A stretch of DNA of 45,497 nucleotides from Anaerolineae bacterium (GCA_026991395.1 JALXBP010000111.1:1-45497); one strand, 5' to 3'; shown: positions 6,778 to 16,258, numbered from the stretch's first letter. Notes: generated by a model not told the origin, from the sequence alone. Translations and numbers: made by a program.

Positions 6778-7782
6778 TCAGTCGCTGACGGGAGGAGCTT
6801 CGTCAACGTCCACGCGGAAGGTGCCGTTCTTGATCTCCTGCTCGCGCTGCTGAACCAGTTCGAGGATATCCGCTGGGATCTTCGACTCCATCCCGTGGAA
6901 GGGGGCGAGACTGGCCCCGCCCTTCGCCATCATACTGAAATCCTTGAGGTCTTGCGCCGTGTAAGCCCCCGCCTGGATCTGCTTGATGATGTACTCGACG
7001 GTGGGGGTCATATTCCAGACCGGGCCGGTGAGGACGTGGTCGGGGCCAAGCTCGTACTGGTCGCTCATGTTGCCGAAGGCCAGCACGTCGCGCTCGACCG
7101 CCGCCTCGATGACGCCGAAGCGCTCGGCGAAGAGGACATCCGCGCCGGAATCGATCTGCGCCAGCGCCGCCTCCTTGGCCGCCGCCGGGTCGAACCAGCT
7201 ATTGATGAAGGTTACCAGCACCTTCGCATCCGGGTTGACCTCTTTGACGCCCTGGATGAAGGCGTTGACGATGCGGTTGACCTCCGGCACGGGGTAACCG
7301 CCCACCACGCCGATGACGTTGGACTTCGTGACGCCGCCCGCGATGAGGCCGCAGAGGTAGGCCGGTTCGTGGATCCAGTTGTCGAAGACGGAGAAGTTGG
7401 GATCGACCGGCCCGAGGCCGGAGCCGAAGACGAAGGCGATCTCCGGATAGTCCGCCGCCACGCGCCGCACCGCCTCCTCGTTGCCGAAGGCATCGCCGAA
7501 GATGGCATCGGGCTTCTGCTGCTCGGCCACCTCGCGCAGGACGCGCTCCATATCGCCGGAGTAGCCGACGTCGTCGGTCCACTCGTAGCGAATCTTGCCC
7601 TCATCGGCGGCCTTCTGCAGCGCGGCGTGGATGACGCCGTCCCACGGCTCCTCGATGGGCGTGGCATAGACGGCATAGATGAAGGGGACTTCGCTCTTGG
7701 CCTCCTCACCGCCGCCGGAACAGGCAGTCAGGCCGATAATGACGAGCACCATCACGATTGCGGCTGCACGTTTCCAGATCAT
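6778..7782 (-). CDS. BMP-family substrate-binding lipoprotein
   Basis: 334 residues from the ATG at 7782, chosen because AAAGGAGAG lies just upstream and the protein then opens with a lipoprotein signal: MIWKRAAAIVMVLVIIGLTAC, lipobox LTAC with Cys at residue 21. The mature part is of the BMP (basic membrane protein, PnrA-like) class. It has PDAIFGDAFGNEEAVRRVAADYPEIAF, then VFDNWIHEPAYLCGLIAGGVTKSN-type sequence (about residues 135-160), which is the conserved core, and NVIGVVGGYPVPEVNR. These proteins bind purine nucleosides or related compounds outside the membrane and pass them to the permeases. First gene of the operon, with a consensus promoter at 8011-8039. An upstream in-frame ATG at 7872 exists but would bury the signal peptide. 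Confidence 0.92.
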   Translation of the reverse strand: MIWKRAAAIVMVLVIIGLTACSGGGEEAKSEVPFIYAVYATPIEEPWDGVIHAALQKAADEGKIRYEWTDDVGYSGDMERVLREVAEQQKPDAIFGDAFGNEEAVRRVAADYPEIAFVFGSGLGPVDPNFSVFDNWIHEPAYLCGLIAGGVTKSNVIGVVGGYPVPEVNRIVNAFIQGVKEVNPDAKVLVTFINSWFDPAAAKEAALAQIDSGADVLFAERFGVIEAAVERDVLAFGNMSDQYELGPDHVLTGPVWNMTPTVEYIIKQIQAGAYTAQDLKDFSMMAKGGASLAPFHGMESKIPADILELVQQREQEIKNGTFRVDVDEAPPVSD

Positions 7783-8010
7783 AGCTCTCTCCTTTCTCGT
7801 GCTCAAAGATGAACGCAAAGACACACGGAACAACGACAGACACCGCTCGAACCTTCTCGACGCCGACATCACCTCCTATCGTGCAAAGTTTGGGGCTGCG
7901 CTTCGCGCCCCTGCGTGCCGTTTTCATATCTTCCGTGCCCGATGCGCACCCGACAGTGCACGGACAAACGGGGAATTTTAAGCGAGAGCCGGAAGAGCAT
8001 AGGCATGCTA
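7783..8010 (-). other. Structured 5' leader of the importer operon
   Basis: The transcript expected from the promoter at 8011-8039 has a leader of about 220 bases. It contains a compact hairpin, GGGGC (7892-7896) with GCCCC (7907-7911) and an inner GCG/CGC around CTT. A second, looser stem is CCGTGC (7933-7938) with GCACGG (7958-7963). I see no match to the purine riboswitch core. No gene is supported in this stretch. Confidence 0.4.
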
Positions 8011-8039
8011 ATTATACTGAAGCGGCGTGGGGCTGTCAA
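8011..8039 (-). promoter_or_regulatory. Consensus sigma70 promoter of the importer operon
   Basis: On the minus strand a perfect -35 box TTGACA (8039-8034) is followed after exactly 17 bases by a perfect -10 box TATAAT (8016-8011). It points at the BMP binding-protein gene. Confidence 0.88.
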
Positions 8040-8080
8040 CGCCATTTTCTGATGCGACGGTCGCCCGACGGCATAGGCTA

Positions 8081-8089
8081 TGGTATAAT
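8081..8089 (+). promoter_or_regulatory. Extended -10 promoter of the amidohydrolase gene
   Basis: TGGTATAAT, an extended -10 (TGnTATAAT), lies 36 bases before the ATG at 8125. No good -35 is seen, which is usual for extended -10 promoters. The same nine bases recur at 31804-31812 (plus) and 31757-31765 (minus). Confidence 0.75.
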
Positions 8090-8124
8090 CATCACGCATC
8101 ATATCCACAGAAAGGAGCATTGCC

Positions 8125-9327
8125 ATGGCTTACGATCTGCTTATCCGTCATGCCCGCACGCGCACGCACCAGGGAGAGGTGGACATTGCCATCGAGAGCG
8201 GTCGTATCGCGAAGATCGCGCCCGCCGTCGCCGGAGAAGCGGCGCAGATCATCGACGCGGACGGCTCGCTGGTGACCCCCTCCTTCGTCAACGGCCATCT
8301 CCACCTGTGCAAAGTGTACACCCTGGCGATGATGGACGACGAGGCGCTCAACGCCTACGTCGCCGGAGGGATGGGTGGCGCGATGACGGCCATCGAATTG
8401 GCGGCGCGCGTCAAGGCCAAATACGATGAGCGCTGGATCATCGAGAACGTCCGCCGCGCGCTCGATCTGGCGCTCAAGTTCGGCAACACCCACATCCGCG
8501 CCTTCGCCGACACCGACACCAAGGCGCGCCTGGAGGGCGTCAAGGCGTTGCTGCGGGCGCGAGAGGAGTACGCCGGCAAGGTGGAGGTGCAGGTCGTCGC
8601 CTTCCCCCAGGACGGCGTCGTGCGCGACCCCGGAGCCGAGGAGTACGTCGAAGAGGCACTCAAGATGGGGGCCGATGTCGTCGGCGGCATCCCCTGGATC
8701 GAGTACACCGACGCCGACGCGCAGGAACACATCGACCGCATGTTCGCGCTGGCGAAGAAGTACGACAAGGATATCTCGATGCTCATCGACGATGCCGGTG
8801 ATCCGGGGCTGCGCACCCTGGAGATGCTGGCCGTCACGACCATCCGCGAGGGATGGCAGGGGCGTGTTACGGCGCAGCACGCCCGCGCGATGGCGCTCTA
8901 CCCGGAGCCGTACTACCGCAAGGTGGAAGCGCTGCTGAAGCAGGCGGGCATCGGCATCGTCAGCGATCCGCAGACGGGGCCGCTCTACGCCCGCGTGCGC
9001 GACCTCTACGCGGCAGGCATCCCCGTCGCCCTGGGGCAGGACGACATCGCCGACGCCTACTACCCCTTCGGGCGCAACAACATGCTGGAAGTCGCCTTCC
9101 TCGCCGCCCACCTGATGTGGATGACCAAGCGCGAGGAGATGGAGATCCTCTACGACCTCATCACCACGCAGGCCGCCCGTGTCCTCGGCATCGAGGACTA
9201 CGGCCTGGAGGAGGGCAAGCGGGCCGATCTCGTCGTCCTCAACGCCGGGAGCGTCTGGGAAGCGATCTGGAACCACGAGGCCCCGCGTTTCGTCATCAAG
9301 GACGGCAAAGACGTAACCCTGCGATAG
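8125..9327 (+). CDS. Cytosine deaminase-like amidohydrolase
   Basis: 400 residues, about the length of CodA. The N-terminus has the amidohydrolase small beta domain and then the metal motif GHLHL (about residues 56-60). Later come VTAQHARAMALY (third metal His, about residue 252) and VALGQDDIADAYYPFG (catalytic Asp, about 300), then NNMLEVAFLAAHLM, all in the order and spacing of CodA. Known members hydrolyse cytosine, isoguanine or triazine-like rings with a metal ion. One deviation stands out: where CodA has HCDE, this protein reads LIDD (about residues 218-221, in YDKDISMLIDDAGD), so the conserved His and catalytic Glu are replaced. The substrate may thus differ. Ribosome site AAAGGAG. It is divergent from the nucleoside-type importer, suggesting shared physiology. 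It ends in a clear terminator. Confidence 0.83.
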   Translation: MAYDLLIRHARTRTHQGEVDIAIESGRIAKIAPAVAGEAAQIIDADGSLVTPSFVNGHLHLCKVYTLAMMDDEALNAYVAGGMGGAMTAIELAARVKAKYDERWIIENVRRALDLALKFGNTHIRAFADTDTKARLEGVKALLRAREEYAGKVEVQVVAFPQDGVVRDPGAEEYVEEALKMGADVVGGIPWIEYTDADAQEHIDRMFALAKKYDKDISMLIDDAGDPGLRTLEMLAVTTIREGWQGRVTAQHARAMALYPEPYYRKVEALLKQAGIGIVSDPQTGPLYARVRDLYAAGIPVALGQDDIADAYYPFGRNNMLEVAFLAAHLMWMTKREEMEILYDLITTQAARVLGIEDYGLEEGKRADLVVLNAGSVWEAIWNHEAPRFVIKDGKDVTLR

Positions 9328-9342
9328 CCCCGCACGCACGCC

Positions 9343-9372
9343 GCCCCCTCGCGTGGACGAGGGGGCGTTTTC
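9343..9372 (+). terminator. Rho-independent terminator after the amidohydrolase
   Basis: GCCCCCTCG (9343-9351) pairs with CGAGGGGGC (9358-9366) around CGTGGA, followed by GTTTTCGT. It lies 16 bases after the stop and also separates this gene from the convergent hsdR. Confidence 0.85.
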
Positions 9373-9375
9373 GTC

Positions 9376-12300
9376 TCAGGCGGCGGGGATGAAGAGGGCG
9401 GAGAGGGCGGCGGCCTGCTCCAGCACCAACTGCGTGGCACGCTCTTGCTTGTCGGGGGGATAACCGTACTTGCGCAGGAGGCGCTTGACCAACGCCCGCA
9501 GGCGAGCACGCACGTTCTCCCGCTGCTCCCAATCCACGGTGGCGTTCTCGCGCACGATGCGCACCAGTTCCTGGGCAATCTGACGCAGCGTTGCGTCGCC
9601 CAGCACTTGGCGGGCGCTTTCGTTATCGGCCAGCGCGTCGTAGAAGGCCAGCTCCTCCTCGCTCAGGCCCAGGGCTTCACCGCGACGGTCGGCCTCACGC
9701 ATCTCGCGGGCCAGGGCGATGAGTTCCTCGATGACCTGGGCCGCCTCCACGGCGCGGTTTTGGTAGCGCAGGACGGCCTGTTCCAGCAACTCCGAGAAAC
9801 GGCGGGCCTGGACGAGGTTCCTCTGCCGCCGTGTGCGGATTTCACCTGCCAACAGCTTGCGCAGCAGTTCAACGGCCAGGTTCTTGTGGGGCATGCCGCG
9901 CACCTCGGCCAGGAAATCCTCGGAGAGGATGGAGAGATCGGGCTTGTCCAGCCCGGCAGCGGCGAAGATACCCACGACCCCTTCGGGGGCGACGGCACGG
10001 GCGACGATCTCCCGGATGGCGTGATCCAGTTCCTCGTCGGTACGGACGCTTTCCTCCCCAGGGGTGCGTTTGACCAGGGCCGAACGGACGGCCTGGAAGA
10101 AGGCCACGTCATCCTGGATGCGCAGGGCCTCTTCGTGCGGGACGGCCAGGGCGAAGGCTTTGGAAAGATCGCGCACGGCCTGGACGAAACGCTCCTTGCC
10201 CCGAGGCTGGGCCAAGATGTGATCCTGGGCCGGGGGCAGGAGACGCAAGCGGGTTTCGGGATCGTCGCCGGACCAGGCCGAGCGGTCGAAGCCGTGGAAG
10301 AAGTCACAACATATCTCGTATTTTTCCAGCATCACGGTTACGGCTTCCTCCTGGTCGATCGCGGTGCGCCCGGTGCCGCCGCTGCGCGTGTAGGTCTCCA
10401 AAGCCCGCTTCAGATCGTGGGCCAGGCCGATGTAGTCCACGACCAGGCCGCCGGGCTTGTCGCGGAAGACACGGTTGACCCGCGCGATAGCCTGCATCAG
10501 CGTATGGCCGCGCATCGGCTTGTCGAGGTAGAGTGTGTGCAGCGGCGGGCAATCGAAGCCGGTCAACCACATATCCCGCACGATGACGATCTTCAGCGGA
10601 TCGTCGGGATCGCGGAAGCGGCGGGCGATGGCCTCGCGGCGGGCCTTGTTGCGGATGTGAGGCTGCCAGGCGACGGGATCGGAGGCCGAGCCGGTCATCA
10701 CGACCTTGATCACACCTTCGTTGTCGTCCTCGCCGTGCCATTGAGGACGCAGACGCACGATCTCGTCGTACATCTCCACCGCGATGCGGCGGCTCATCGT
10801 GACGATCATCGCCTTGCCGTCCAGAGCCTCCAGCCGCTTCTCGAAATGCTGCACGATGTCCTCGGCAACCATGCGCAGCCTCGGCGGGGCACCGACGATG
10901 GCCTCCAGTTGCGCCCACTTGCTCTTCAGGCGCTCCTTGCGCTCGACTTCCTCCCGTTCGGTAACTTCTTCGAAGGCCGCGTCAATCCGGGGCTTGATGC
11001 TTTCGGGGAGGCGCAGTTTGGCCAGACGGCTTTCGTAGTAGATGGGCACCGTCGCGCCATCCTCCACGGCGCGCTGGATGTCGTAGATGGAGATGTAATC
11101 GCCGAAGACCTGACGGGTGTTGCGATCTTCCAGTTCCAAAGGGGTGCCGGTGAAGGCGATGAAGGAGGCGCGGGGCAGGGCATCCCGCAGGTGGCGGGCG
11201 AAGCCCTTCACGAAACCGTATTGGCTGCGGTGGGCCTCGTCGGCGATGACCACGATGTTGCGCCGTTGGGAGAGCACGGGGTAACGTCCCCCCAGAGTTT
11301 CGGGGAAGAATTTCTGGATAGTGGTGAAGATCACGCCCCCGGCCTGGCGCTCGGCCAGTAACCGTTGCAGGTGCTCGCGGCTCTCGGCCTGGATGGGTTG
11401 CTGGCGCAGCAGGTCGTGTCCACGGGAGAAGACGCCGAAGAGCTGATCGTCCAGGTCATTGCGGTCGGTGAGCACCACCAAGGTGGGGTTCTGCATCGCC
11501 GGTTCGCGGGCCATACGGGCGGCGTAGAAGAGCATCGTCAAGCTCTTGCCGGAACCTTGGGTATGCCATACGACGCCAATGCGCCCGTCTCCCGGTGCGC
11601 CGCCGGGCTTGCGTCCCGCCTCGTAACGGCCGGAGGTTTCGCGGAGGCCGGATGACGGTTCGAGCATGCGGGCTGCCCGTAGCGTCTCCTGAACGGCCAC
11701 CCGCACGGCGTGGAATTGATGATAACCGGCCACCTTCTTGCTCAGATGACCGCCATCGTCTTCGAAGAGGACGAAATCCCGCAGCAGTTCCAGGAGCCGC
11801 GCCGGAGCCATGGCCCCTTTGAGCAGCACCTCCAATTGGGGCCGTCCGTCGTCTTCCACCCCCTCACCTGAAATGGTGCGCCACGGCTTGAACCATTCCC
11901 GCCCGGCGGTCAGCGTGCCCATGCGGGCCTCCAGCCCATCGGAGATGATCAGCAGTTCGTTGAGGGCGAAGAGGGTGGGAAGCTCGGCCTTGTAGGTCTG
12001 GAATTGCCGGTAAGCGCTCCAGAGGGTGGCCTTTTCGTCCACGGGGTTCTTCATCTCGATGAGTACCAGCGGCAATCCGTTGACGAAGAGCACGATGTCG
12101 GGCCGTCGCCGATGCCGGTCTTCGACCACGGTGAATTGATTGATGGCCAGGAAGTCGTTGGCTTCCGGATGCTCGAAATCCACACTCCGGACTCGTACCC
12201 CCCGGATGCTGCCGTCGGGACGCCGTACCTCCACGGGGATACCCTCCACCAGCATGCGGTGGAAGGCGCGGTTGCGGGCTTCCGGCGTTGCCCCTTCGGG

Positions 12301-12528
12301 GCGGGTGAGGCGACGGGCGGCCTCCTCCAGTGCCGGATAGGGCAGGTCGGGGTTGAGCGCGGCCAGCGCGTCCATCAGCCGGTAGTGCAGCACCACCTGG
12401 CGGTAGTCGTCCCGCTCGGCCATTGGCTCGCCGGGGGCGACCTCAGGACCGTAGGCGGTCTGCCAGCCGGTGGATTCCAGCCAGGCCAGGGCCACGGTTT
12501 CGGCTTCAGCTTCGGTCAAGCGAGTCAT
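9376..12528 (-). CDS. hsdR: Type I restriction enzyme, R subunit (HsdR)
   Basis: 1050 residues, normal for HsdR. The N-terminal nuclease domain shows the PD-ExK pattern as [22 protein letters not shown]-like sequence (Asp about residue 144, EMK about 158-160). The motor domain follows with Walker [10 protein letters not shown] (about 305-313), DEAH box [13 protein letters not shown] (about 430-442), FTGTPL, and helicase motif [18 protein letters not shown] (about 680-695). A C-terminal helical region for complex assembly ends the protein. HsdR pumps DNA past the HsdM2S complex using ATP and cuts unmethylated DNA. It is separated from hsdM and hsdS by the RAYT gene, leaving only 30 bases between the RAYT stop and the hsdR start. 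The frame looks intact and functional. Confidence 0.95.
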   Translation of the reverse strand: MTRLTEAEAETVALAWLESTGWQTAYGPEVAPGEPMAERDDYRQVVLHYRLMDALAALNPDLPYPALEEAARRLTRPEGATPEARNRAFHRMLVEGIPVEVRRPDGSIRGVRVRSVDFEHPEANDFLAINQFTVVEDRHRRRPDIVLFVNGLPLVLIEMKNPVDEKATLWSAYRQFQTYKAELPTLFALNELLIISDGLEARMGTLTAGREWFKPWRTISGEGVEDDGRPQLEVLLKGAMAPARLLELLRDFVLFEDDGGHLSKKVAGYHQFHAVRVAVQETLRAARMLEPSSGLRETSGRYEAGRKPGGAPGDGRIGVVWHTQGSGKSLTMLFYAARMAREPAMQNPTLVVLTDRNDLDDQLFGVFSRGHDLLRQQPIQAESREHLQRLLAERQAGGVIFTTIQKFFPETLGGRYPVLSQRRNIVVIADEAHRSQYGFVKGFARHLRDALPRASFIAFTGTPLELEDRNTRQVFGDYISIYDIQRAVEDGATVPIYYESRLAKLRLPESIKPRIDAAFEEVTEREEVERKERLKSKWAQLEAIVGAPPRLRMVAEDIVQHFEKRLEALDGKAMIVTMSRRIAVEMYDEIVRLRPQWHGEDDNEGVIKVVMTGSASDPVAWQPHIRNKARREAIARRFRDPDDPLKIVIVRDMWLTGFDCPPLHTLYLDKPMRGHTLMQAIARVNRVFRDKPGGLVVDYIGLAHDLKRALETYTRSGGTGRTAIDQEEAVTVMLEKYEICCDFFHGFDRSAWSGDDPETRLRLLPPAQDHILAQPRGKERFVQAVRDLSKAFALAVPHEEALRIQDDVAFFQAVRSALVKRTPGEESVRTDEELDHAIREIVARAVAPEGVVGIFAAAGLDKPDLSILSEDFLAEVRGMPHKNLAVELLRKLLAGEIRTRRQRNLVQARRFSELLEQAVLRYQNRAVEAAQVIEELIALAREMREADRRGEALGLSEEELAFYDALADNESARQVLGDATLRQIAQELVRIVRENATVDWEQRENVRARLRALVKRLLRKYGYPPDKQERATQLVLEQAAALSALFIPAA

Positions 12529-12558
12529 AGCGGGTTCCTCCGTAGATGGCGGGGCGGA

Positions 12559-13323
12559 CTACAACAGACGTTGCAGATCACCGGCCCAGGGGTCTGGGGC
12601 GATGGCGTGGGCATTGTAGCGATCCAGTTGCCAGCGTGAAGGGTTGGCCGCGATATAGCGCCGGATGGCGTGCAGGGCGCGTTCGTTGCGGATGATGTGT
12701 TCCCAATAATTGCGTTGCCAGACGGGCATGCCGGGGGTGTCCCGCAGGGCGTTGATGCGTTTGGTGGCGATGGATTTGAAACCCGCGATGAATGCCCCCA
12801 ACGAACGCGGCGCCGGGCCGCGTGGTGGTGGTGGTAGGGGCGACCGGCCGGGGGAGATCGATGTAGGGGCGACCGGTGTAGGGGCGACCGATGTAGGGGC
12901 GACCGGTGTAGGGGCGACCGGTGTAGGGGCGACCGGTGTAGGGGCGACCGGTGTAGGGGCGACCGGTGTAGGGGCGACCGGCCGGTCGCCCCTACTACGG
13001 TCCCGATCGACGGCATGGTCGTCCGTCCCCACGGGCGGATCGGCCACATCCACAATCCACACAATGCCGTGGATGTGATTGGGCATGACCACGAATTCCT
13101 CGGGGAACAATTCGATTTCGGCGCGGATCTCCGCGGAACGGAACCATTCCTCGCGCACGATCTCGCCCGGCGGATTCAACCGCATCTCCCCCTCCACCAC
13201 CTCGCCAAACAGACATTCGCGCCTGTGCGTCACGAGGGTCACGAAATAGGCCCCCGTCCGGGTGTAATCGTATCCTTTCAGGCGGATGGAGCGGCGATGA
13301 TGTTTTTGGGGATCATATCTCAT
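12559..13323 (-). CDS. REP-associated tyrosine transposase (RAYT, Y1/IS200-like) with internal VAPTP repeats
   Basis: 254 residues. The Y1 transposase fold is shown by the opening RSIRLKGYDYTRTGAYFVTL, the HUH motif PNHIHGIV (His 83 and 85) and the C-terminal helix NYWEHIIRNERALHAIRRYI (candidate nucleophile Tyr 206 or Tyr 223). RAYTs nick and rejoin single-stranded DNA at REP palindromes. Between the HUH motif and the C-terminal helix an in-frame insert (about residues 115-160) has eight VAPT units, encoded by tandem 15-bp DNA repeats and a 28-bp palindrome. Without it the protein would be close to the usual RAYT size. The ATG overlaps the hsdS stop (ATGA), so it is co-translated with the restriction operon. 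No terminal inverted repeats mark it as a mobile unit. The frame is intact; activity is unproven. Confidence 0.88.
   Translation of the reverse strand: MRYDPQKHHRRSIRLKGYDYTRTGAYFVTLVTHRRECLFGEVVEGEMRLNPPGEIVREEWFRSAEIRAEIELFPEEFVVMPNHIHGIVWIVDVADPPVGTDDHAVDRDRSRGDRPVAPTPVAPTPVAPTPVAPTPVAPTPVAPTSVAPTPVAPTSISPGRSPLPPPPRGPAPRSLGAFIAGFKSIATKRINALRDTPGMPVWQRNYWEHIIRNERALHAIRRYIAANPSRWQLDRYNAHAIAPDPWAGDLQRLL
12834..12995. repeat. 15-bp minisatellite of REP half-sites inside the RAYT gene
   Basis: Eight tandem 15-bp units (GTAGGGGCGACCGGT, with GAT replacing GGT in two) start at 12863 and repeat to 12982. The last runs into a perfect 28-bp palindrome at 12968-12995 whose half is GTAGGGGCGACCGG. 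A further half-site lies at 12834-12850. The unit length is divisible by three, so the coding frame is kept. The palindrome looks like the REP sequence that such transposases use. Confidence 0.92.
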
Positions 13324-14618
13324 AGTGCCTCCTCCAGAATCTTTTCCGCATCCGGCACGCGCACTTCGCCGGAGATGAGCTTGGGGAGGAGGGTATCGCG
13401 CAGGGCGGCGAGAGTGCGAGATTGTTCCTCAAAAGACCGAATTTTAGCATCAAAAGGATACATCTCATCTTCAAACAAGGATACCAAGTTATGCTTAGGC
13501 GCTATATTTGGTAAGTCATGAAACTGCTTCTTGTTTATAGCTCCGAATACTGTCCCCCCTGCCTCGTAACGTCTAAATAATTCACCAAGCGCACGCATCG
13601 CGTAGTAAGTGTAAGAGCGACTACCAGATTTATGTCTAACTGCTGCTACACCACGGCCAATAGCGCAGGTTTCATATGCCATATTGATATCACCAACGGG
13701 AGCACGAACGCTGACAAGAGTATCACCAGCATTTACAACACGCTTCGGCGCGGTGCAATAAACGCGATTGGTAGGATAGCGAAACCCAAAGTCACGCCGT
13801 CCTTGGAAAAAAGGTAACCCATGTCCGATTTCATTATAAGTCGAGCCCGGCGGAGATTGCCCCATCGTAATGTCAAATTCGTCCCCTACTTTAGACGCTC
13901 GCCACCCCGCCGGAATCGGCCCGAGTTCCGAATCCACAAAGCGGTCGGGGAAGAGACGCAGGGTCTCTTCGGACAGGCCGAGAGCGCCGGGATTCTCGCG
14001 ATAGTGCGCGGCGTGCTCGGCGAACTTCTCCGGGACGGGATTGCCCGCCTTGAGGGCGTTGACCACCACCGGGTCGAAGTCCACGAACCAGGACTTGAAG
14101 AGCGCCTGCGCCATTGCCTCCAGTGTCTCGTTCATGCGGCGGTTGAGTTCGATCTTGTCATCGAGCGTGCCCAGAATGCGGGCGATGGCGCGTCGCTCCT
14201 TCCGATCAGCGGGATAATGGATATGAATTCTATTTAGGTTGTGCTGATTCAGCTTGGCCTGTACAGAGCCGCTCATATAAGGGCGAATAGCAACGGTAGA
14301 AAGAGCGTAGTAAATAAATCTGGTATCCTCGTCGGTTTCGCCTCTTAGGACATGAGCATGATTATTCACCCAGAACCGGCCATTAACGAGTTGCAAGAAT
14401 GGTTTACCATCTGGCCGCTCCACTGAGCCATCCTCAGCTATCAGTAGATAAAGGCCGTCGAACAAGTAATCGTCCACATAATCCATAATGCCTGTGGCAC
14501 CATAATATGGATAAGGCCCCGGCCTCTTTTTTCGCTCTCGCCTGGAGAGAGGAATCCGGAGTGAATCGAAATTCTGGACTACATTGCCCAACTGGACCTT
14601 TCGCCACTCACCCCCCAT
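13320..14618 (-). CDS. hsdS: Type I restriction enzyme, specificity subunit (HsdS)
   Basis: 432 residues with the two-TRD layout of HsdS. TRD1 covers about residues 1-130. The first conserved helical spacer follows ([20 protein letters not shown], then [20 protein letters not shown], about 135-178). TRD2 spans about 235-380, opening after [23 protein letters not shown], and the distal spacer is [23 protein letters not shown]. Each TRD reads one half of a split target site. Both TRD-coding stretches (about 14220-14600 and 13440-13860) are visibly richer in A+T than the spacers and neighbours, a sign of TRD exchange from another genome. It overlaps hsdM by 11 bases and the RAYT gene by four. 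Confidence 0.95.
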   Translation of the reverse strand: MGGEWRKVQLGNVVQNFDSLRIPLSRRERKKRPGPYPYYGATGIMDYVDDYLFDGLYLLIAEDGSVERPDGKPFLQLVNGRFWVNNHAHVLRGETDEDTRFIYYALSTVAIRPYMSGSVQAKLNQHNLNRIHIHYPADRKERRAIARILGTLDDKIELNRRMNETLEAMAQALFKSWFVDFDPVVVNALKAGNPVPEKFAEHAAHYRENPGALGLSEETLRLFPDRFVDSELGPIPAGWRASKVGDEFDITMGQSPPGSTYNEIGHGLPFFQGRRDFGFRYPTNRVYCTAPKRVVNAGDTLVSVRAPVGDINMAYETCAIGRGVAAVRHKSGSRSYTYYAMRALGELFRRYEAGGTVFGAINKKQFHDLPNIAPKHNLVSLFEDEMYPFDAKIRSFEEQSRTLAALRDTLLPKLISGEVRVPDAEKILEEAL

Positions 14619-16200
14619 AACCCAGCACCTCGAGATTCTTCCTGATCTCCGCTTCCAGCCGGCGGCTTTCCTCGAACTGCTCGTAGAGCGTGGCGGTCAG
14701 TCTGGCCATCTTCTCCTCGAAAGGCTCGTCGTCCTCCTCCCGCTCAGCCACGCCGACGTAGCGGCCCGGAGTGAGCACGTAGCCGTGTTTGCGGATCTCC
14801 TCCAGCGGAACGCGCTTGCAAAAGCCGGGGATATCCTCGTACTCACCCGCGCCGGATTCGCCGCGCCAGGCGTGGTAGATGCGGGCGATCTCCGCGATCT
14901 CCTCGTCGGTCAACTCCCGATGGGTGCGATCCATCATCCGCCCCATGCGACGGGCATCGATAAAGAGCACCTCACCCCGCCGGGAGCGCAGTGCCTCTCG
15001 CTGACCGCGCGGCGGGCGGCCGCTCTTGTCGCGGGCGAGGAACCAGAGCGCCGCCGGGATCTGCGTCGTGTAGAAGAGCTTGTCGGGCAGGGCCACGATG
15101 CAGTCCACCAGGTCGGCCTCGACGATCGCCTGACGGATCTTCCCCTCGCCCGACTGCTGCGACGAAAGGGAGCCGTTGGCCAGCACGAAGCCCGCATAAC
15201 CCGTCGGGGCCAGATGGTAGATGATGTGCTGGACCCAGGCGAAGTTGGCGTTACGCGCCGGAGGGAGGCCGAACTTCCAGCGCTTGTCGTGGAGCAACCG
15301 CTCGCGGCCCCAGTTTTTCATGTTGAAGGGCGGGTTGGCCAGGATGTAATCCACCTTGAGATCGGGAAAGCGGTCGTTGAGGAAGGTGTCGCCTTGCTCG
15401 ACCTTGGCATCGATGCCCCGGATGGCCAGATTCATCTTGCAGAGCCGCCACGTGGTGTAGTTGAGTTCCTGGCCGTAGATGCTGATCTGTGCCCGCACCC
15501 GTCCTCCGTTGCCGTTGCCTGTGGCATGGGCCTCGACGAAGCGCACGGACTGGACGAACATACCGCCCGAACCGGCACAGGGGTCATAGACGCGCCCTCG
15601 GAAAGGTTCCAGCATCTCGACCAGGAGCTTGACCACCGATGCCGGCGTGTAGAATTCGCCCCCCTTGCGGCCCTCGGCGCTGGCAAACTGCCCCAGGAAG
15701 TACTCGTACACCCGTCCGAGCACATCCTGGGCCTTGGCCTCCCCGCCGCCCACACGGATATTGCTGATCAGGTCGATGAGCTGGCCCAAACGATGCTGAT
15801 CCAGCGAGGGGCGAGCGTAATCCTTGGGCAGCACGCCCCGCAGCGAGGGATTGTCCCGCTCCACCGCCTCCATCGCCTCATTCACCAGGCCGCCGATCCC
15901 CGGCTGGCGAGCGTTCTGCTGGAGGCGTTCCCAGCGGGCCTCAGGAGGTACCCAGAAGATATCGTGCCCTCGATACTCGTCGGGGTCTTCGGGGTCGGCG
16001 AAAGGCTCATGCTGCAACTGCGCATAACGTTCCTCGAAAGCATCCGAGATGTACTTGAGGAAGATCAGCCCCAGGACGACGTGCTTGTAATCGGCGGCAT
16101 CCATTGAGCCACGTAACGTGTTGGCAAGCTCCCAGAGATGCGCTTCATACCCCAAGGTGCTGCCGTTCTTGGGCTTTCCTTTCGAACGTCGGCGTCCCAT
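14608..16200 (-). CDS. hsdM: Type I restriction enzyme, methyltransferase subunit (HsdM)
   Basis: 530 residues, a normal size. The N-terminal helical domain contains [20 protein letters not shown] (about residues 36-55). The AdoMet-binding motif appears as [12 protein letters not shown] (about 200-211) and the catalytic N6-adenine motif as [10 protein letters not shown] (about 287-296). [15 protein letters not shown] precedes motif I, as in other HsdM. With HsdS it methylates adenine in the split recognition site; with HsdR it forms the restriction complex. First gene of the operon, with ribosome site GGAGGACATTTT before the ATG and a strong promoter at 16230-16258. Complete and probably functional. 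Confidence 0.96.
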   Translation of the reverse strand: MGRRRSKGKPKNGSTLGYEAHLWELANTLRGSMDAADYKHVVLGLIFLKYISDAFEERYAQLQHEPFADPEDPDEYRGHDIFWVPPEARWERLQQNARQPGIGGLVNEAMEAVERDNPSLRGVLPKDYARPSLDQHRLGQLIDLISNIRVGGGEAKAQDVLGRVYEYFLGQFASAEGRKGGEFYTPASVVKLLVEMLEPFRGRVYDPCAGSGGMFVQSVRFVEAHATGNGNGGRVRAQISIYGQELNYTTWRLCKMNLAIRGIDAKVEQGDTFLNDRFPDLKVDYILANPPFNMKNWGRERLLHDKRWKFGLPPARNANFAWVQHIIYHLAPTGYAGFVLANGSLSSQQSGEGKIRQAIVEADLVDCIVALPDKLFYTTQIPAALWFLARDKSGRPPRGQREALRSRRGEVLFIDARRMGRMMDRTHRELTDEEIAEIARIYHAWRGESGAGEYEDIPGFCKRVPLEEIRKHGYVLTPGRYVGVAEREEDDEPFEEKMARLTATLYEQFEESRRLEAEIRKNLEVLGYGG

Positions 16201-16229
16201 AAAATGTCCTCCTTGATGGTAGCGCGTGC

Positions 16230-16258
16230 AGTATAGGAAGATTCCCGAACTCTGTCAA
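16230..16258 (-). promoter_or_regulatory. Promoter of the hsd operon
   Basis: On the minus strand TTGACA (16258-16253), a 17-base spacer, then TATACT (16235-16230). Transcription would start about 25 bases before the hsdM ATG. Confidence 0.85.

Noticed and set aside
7783-8010. Purine riboswitch in the importer leader
   Set aside because: Stable hairpins exist, but I could not find the three-way junction and conserved loop bases of a purine aptamer.
9445-11361. A 638-codon open frame on the plus strand opposite hsdR
   Set aside because: It mirrors the codon structure of hsdR on the other strand, has no recognisable domain, and hsdR has all motifs intact. Long antisense frames are expected in GC-rich DNA.
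12710-13078. Plus-strand frame with repeated GVGAT units
   Set aside because: It is the antisense reading of the 15-bp minisatellite in the RAYT gene; no start signal and no domain.
12559-13323. Classical IS200/IS605 insertion sequence
   Set aside because: No TnpB gene, no element-end hairpins flanking the gene and no remnant of an interrupted gene; the RAYT type fits better.
14584-16107. A 507-codon open frame opposite hsdM
   Set aside because: Low-complexity composition with no family features; hsdM on the minus strand is complete with AdoMet and NPPF motifs.
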